Shown in pieces: positions 60,501 through 64,000 of a stretch of 64,000 bases of DNA. The notes beneath the pieces were generated by a model. The model was given only the letters and a program-made list of their open reading frames with translations. It was not told the DNA's origin and ran no database searches. Numbering within the stretch: position 1 is the stretch's first letter; each line of letters begins with the position of its first letter. Both the position numbers and the translations under genes were made by a program. The DNA is from Centrapalus pauciflorus (Eukaryota; Streptophyta; Magnoliopsida; Asterales; Asteraceae): NCBI GenBank assembly GCA_020465985.1, contig JAANYP010001165.1, positions 259,501 to 323,500 of the forward strand. The letters run 5' to 3'.

Positions 60501-62117
60501 ATCTTTAGTCAGAAGGAGCTTAATATGAGACAACGAAGGTCTATGGAGCTTATTAAAGATTACGATTGTGAGATACTTTATCACCCTGGAAAGGCTAACG
60601 TGGTAGCCGATGCTTTGAGTCGCAAAGCATATGCCAAGGATTGCTGCTACATGTTGACATCTACTATGTTAACGTCTACTATTATAGATGATGTCAAAAC
60701 TGCCCAAGTAGAAGCTTTGAAAGAAGAAAATGTCGGTGCTGAAGATATAAGAGTACAACTTAAAGATATGGAAACTAGTGAATCGGGATTAAAAGGTGTA
60801 TACGGAAGGATTTGGGTGCCGAAGTATGGTGGTATGAGAAATGTTATCATTGAAGAAGCGCATCAATCTAAATTTTCTGTACATCCTGGAAGTACGAAGA
60901 TGTACAATGAACTTAAAGCGGATTTCTGGTGGCCGGGATTGAAAAAGGATATCGGCCAGTACGTGGAGCGCTGCAGGACTTGTCGGCTAGTGAAAGCCGA
61001 ACACCAGCAACCATACGGCAGTTTGCAACCGCTTCCTATTCCGGAATGGAAGTGGGAGCACATTACTATGGATTTCGTTACAAAACTGCCAAAGACTAGG
61101 CGACAGCACGATGCAGTTTGGGTAATCGTGGATCGGTTAACTAAGTCGGCTCATTTTATACCGATTAGAGAAAATTACTCACTTGAGAGATTGGCTCAGA
61201 TTTACATGGATGAAATTGTTTCTAGACATGGAGTGCCGAAATCTATAGTGTCGGACCGGGATAGCCGGTTTACTTCAAATTTCTGGTCGGCATTACAAGA
61301 AGGATTGGGAACAAGAATTACTATGAGTACGGCCTATCGTCCGCAAACCGATGGCTAGAGTGAGCGAACAATCCTCACTATGGAGGATATGATGAGGTCA
61401 TGTGTACTGGATCTCGGTGGCAATTGGGATGACCATTTGCCACTAATAGAGTTCTCGTACAATAACAGCTACCACGCGACAATTAAGAAGGCACCTTTTG
61501 AGGCACTGTATGGGAGAAGGTGTAGGACTCCTACTTGTTGGAGGGAAACTGGAGAAACGCCGATTGCTGGGCCGGCATTGTTACAGGAGACAAACGAGAA
61601 AATACAACTGATCAGACAGAATATGAAAGCGGCTCAGGATCGACAGAAGAGCTATTATGACAGAAGGCATAAACCAATCAGCTTTGAGGTAAATGATTGG
61701 GTATATCTGAAAGTATCACCCATGAGGGGTGTTACTCGTTTTGTAAAAAGGGGAAAGTTGGCTCCGAGATTTGTTGGGCCATTCAAGATAGTAGAAAAAG
61801 TTGGAAATCAATCATATCGCCTGGAATTGCCTGAAGAAATGTCAGGCATACACCCGGTATTTCATGTTGGTAATCTCAGGAAATCATTCACTACTAGTAA
61901 CGAAGATTAGGCAGATCATACTGAACTGCAAGTCGATGAAAGGCTCCGGTATGTTGAGGAACCGGAATACGTATTGGATACCAAAATGAAAAAGCTAAGG
62001 AGCAAAGAGATTGAAATGGTGCTTGTACGTTGGAAGCATCACATAGGAGCAAATCACACGTGGGAGACGAAGGCGGAAATGTTAAGGAAATATCCGCAAC
62101 TGTTTGAGGCCAAATAA
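57561..62117 (+). pseudogene. Tekay-like Gag-Pol polyprotein with chromodomain, two TAG stops
   Basis: ATG 57,561 opens one frame to TAA 62,117 (1519 codons), broken only by TAG at codon 1266 (61,356-61,358) and TAG at 61,908-61,910. Domains in order: Gag (about 75-250), an extra C/H cluster ([12 protein letters not shown]), CCHC knuckles at 328-341 and 348-361, protease DSGA at 429-432, RT with FIDD at 763-766, RNase H with TDAS (Asp 912), integrase zinc HPG (His 1108) to CRTCR, core Asp 1171 and Asp 1232, and a C-terminal chromodomain (VRWKHHIGANHTWE, near 62,025). The first stop falls two codons before the position of the catalytic Glu (1268, giving the D-D-35-E spacing). The truncated product would keep Gag, protease, RT and RNase H but lack active integrase and the chromodomain. 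Chromodomains guide integration to heterochromatin in this lineage. Confidence 0.9.
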
Positions 62118-62135
62118 CTTCGAGGACGAAATTTG

Positions 62136-62154
62136 AGCGTGGTGGAGCCCATGC
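62136..62154 (+). promoter_or_regulatory. Probable gypsy polypurine tract (weak)
   Basis: The stretch directly before the 3' LTR reads GCGTGGTGGAGCCCATGC. It is less purine-rich than usual; the preceding CGAGGACGAAATTTG is typical of Tekay 3' ends. Confidence 0.5.
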
Positions 62155-63240
62155 TGTAACATCCTCGAATTTTAAATTATTGTATTGAGGTTTATTAAGT
62201 TTAAAATTGTAATTTAAGTGGAATCGTATTTTAATTAATTATAAAAGTCGGTTGCGTTATTCAGAAATTGATGATTTAAATTTATTAAGTTTATAAGATT
62301 ATTATTAAGTGGTTGAGATGATAAAATAAAGATTTAATCTTTATTTAAATGGAATTTAAGAAATTGATTGCTATTTTGAAGAATTATGAAATTATAGAAT
62401 TTCTAGTTTAATTATTTAAGTATAATGATAAATTAGAAAGTTGTGGGTTGAATGTGTAAAAGTTGAAAATATGGAAAATAAAAGACAAAAGTCTTTCATC
62501 TCAACTCCCACTCTTCTCCCTGCTCTTTTCATATCTCTTCAAAAGAAACCACGGTTCCTCCACTTTCCAAATCAAGAAATCAACTAAGACATCAAATTGG
62601 AGGCTGAAATTTCAGATTCGAGTTGCTTTGGAGAAGCTATAACCGTTGCAACAAACAATTTAAGGTAAATAACCCTCTAAAATTCGAATTTAAGGTTTTA
62701 TGTTTCGATTTTTGATGAAAACCGAATCTGTGTTTTATGGTTCAAAATGTATATGCATGTTACATATTATGATGGGTTTATATAAATCAAGCGTTGTGGT
62801 AGTTATGTATAAAATTTTAAGTCTTGATTCAAGCTAAAAATATGATTTTCAAGAGTTTAAGTCGAAGGTTCTGTGTGTTGCATAAATACCGAAACTACAT
62901 AGGGGATACCGAAACCTTGATGGTTTCGGTACTACATCCACCGAAACCTTCCCCTCTCTACTGAAACTATATATATGTATGTGAGAATAAGGATACCGAA
63001 ACTATAATGGAGGTACCGAAACTTTTAAAGTTTCGGTACATACTACCGAAACCTCTCATGAACCGAAACCAACATATATATTACTGAAACTCCTTGTGTA
63101 CCGAAACCAAAAGAAAGGGGGGTACCAAAACCTTAAAGGTTTCGGTACATATACCGAAACTAACCAAATGATACCGAAACCTTCATCGTTTTAACTATAT
63201 ACCGAGAACACATTTAATACTGAAACCCATGTACAGAAGC

Positions 63241-63321
<81 letters not shown>

Positions 63322-64000
63322 TGGTTGGATTTTTTTTATCAGTGAAAATAAAATGGAACCGGTCGGATTCTCTTTAATTCGGATATATTATGGACATTTT
63401 GACAGTATTAAATATTGGAGATTAAAAGTATAAACTTCGAATATAATTTTGATGGTTAACACGACAATTCGAGAAACATGAGAAAACTTGATGGAACTTA
63501 TTGATAAATAAGTTATTGAAGGGATAAATAAGGAATGATTAAACCATCAAGTAAAAGGATTTAATTTTAAGTTTCGGGTGTCGGGTCCGAATGTTGTATT
63601 ATATTTATTGGTACAAATTGATGCTCATTCACGTATGAACATGTTTATAATATGCTTTCCATATGGAAATGAAACAGGTCCCTTGTGGTGTTATTTAACC
63701 CACAGTGGGGTACTTGGGGAGTCCGGTTGAAAGCCCGAAGAGAAATAAAATTTCTTAAAGTTTAATAACGCACCCACTGTGAGTACAGTAGATTTCGCAT
63801 GTTTATATCTGTTTTATGTTAAGCTTTGCCTGCTGAGACTTGTTGTTTTATTTGTTTGGTTGGAATTCTACTAACATGCGTATATTTAAGATGCACATTC
63901 CCACTTGTTGCATGTCCGTTCAATTGTTGTGCATCTTGTGATGGACCGGTGGGTCGCATCAATTACTCTGATGTTACTGCGCTATATGACGCTGGAGCTG
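62155..64000 (+). repeat. Tekay-like 3' LTR (first 1846 bp; continues past window)
   Basis: It starts TGTAACATCC and is collinear with 54,936-56,781. It includes the palindrome units (62,907-63,228) and an AT run (about 63,244-63,317). Confidence 0.9.

Larger units (their letters stand above)
54936..64000 (+). mobile_element. Tekay/Del-like Ty3/gypsy chromovirus, partial (runs off window)
   Basis: It has a 2407-bp 5' LTR, primer site, one polyprotein frame with chromodomain, and a 3' LTR of which 1846 bp are visible; total length would be about 9.6 kb. By eye the LTRs differ at about ten substitutions (nine transitions) and one single-base indel over 1846 bp, about 0.5%. The insertion is recent, and it interrupts Helitron copy 4. 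Two TAG stops interrupt the polyprotein. Confidence 0.9.

Noticed and set aside
57641..61063. Many 60-105-codon frames antisense or out of frame to the gypsy polyprotein
   Set aside because: They are shadows of the true frame with no recognisable domains.
57561..62117. Endogenous pararetrovirus as an alternative for the long pol frame
   Set aside because: Integrase, chromodomain and tRNA-Met-primed LTRs are present; pararetroviruses lack LTRs and integrase.

Overview
The window is a repeat-dense, AT-rich stretch of a nuclear plant genome. Plant features include LTR retrotransposons primed by initiator tRNA-Met, a chromodomain-bearing Ty3/gypsy (Tekay/Del-like) element, Sirevirus-like Ty1/copia elements with a long third ORF, Helitrons with the plant-type 3' hairpin and CTAG end, and long AT microsatellites. 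The third-ORF type is familiar from asterid eudicots, so an asterid is my guess, but the sequence does not fix the species. I see no intact single-copy host gene; the only host-like coding traces are degenerate exons at 12.9-15.6 kb.

Layout. 1-8.9 kb: a decayed minus-strand copia element (5' LTR 8588-8920, gag, coiled-coil gag extension, protease, integrase, start of RT). At about 2.01 kb it abuts a plus-strand gypsy gag-protease fragment (1265-2010). 9.2-12.1 kb: Helitron copy 1 (9250-10298) and an AT-rich segment ending in a Helitron-like hairpin. 12.8-15.6 kb (minus): exons resembling the C-terminal OB folds and zinc ribbon of an RPA70-like protein, with an exon of a PAM2-motif (CID-type, poly(A)-binding-protein-interacting) gene lying between them. 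19.5-21.7 kb: a foldback element made of two inverted arrays of a ~21-bp repeat. 21.7-23.6 kb: Helitron copy 2 with a six-unit internal tandem array. 24.17-24.69 kb: a Mutator-type foldback MITE with a perfect 9-bp target duplication. 24.7-26.0 kb: two head-to-tail Helitron units. 26.4-27.95 kb: Helitron copy 3, interrupted by a 512-bp Helitron on the other strand whose empty site can be read from copy 1.

28.2-31.7 kb: an old copia pol fragment, the 3' LTR and non-coding 3' region of another copia element, and the 3' LTR of an outer Sirevirus-like element. 31,772-42,525: a 10.75-kb minus-strand Sirevirus-like element with 663-bp LTRs, gag-pol in several frames and a 941-codon third ORF. It is inserted in the end of the third ORF of the outer element (remnant 42,526-46,360). 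The outer element's upstream region is further split by a 2404-bp solo gypsy LTR (47,020-49,423, TSD ACTAG) and a pol-less copia element (49,633-53,638, TSD ACTAA). 54,096-64,000: Helitron copy 4 interrupted by a young ~9.6-kb Tekay-like gypsy element (5' LTR 54,936-57,342, gag-pol with two TAG stops, chromodomain, 3' LTR running off the window).

Insertion order can be read from the nesting. Decayed copia elements and Helitrons form the substrate. The outer Sirevirus, the solo LTR and the pol-less copia come next. The nested Sirevirus (LTRs ~99.4% identical by my hand count) and the Tekay element (~99.5%) are the most recent. A recurring theme is short palindromic motifs clustered in LTRs, leaders or the spacer before the third ORF, with a different motif in each family. 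Boundaries and hand-counted differences come from reading the sequence by eye; no alignment or database search was run.
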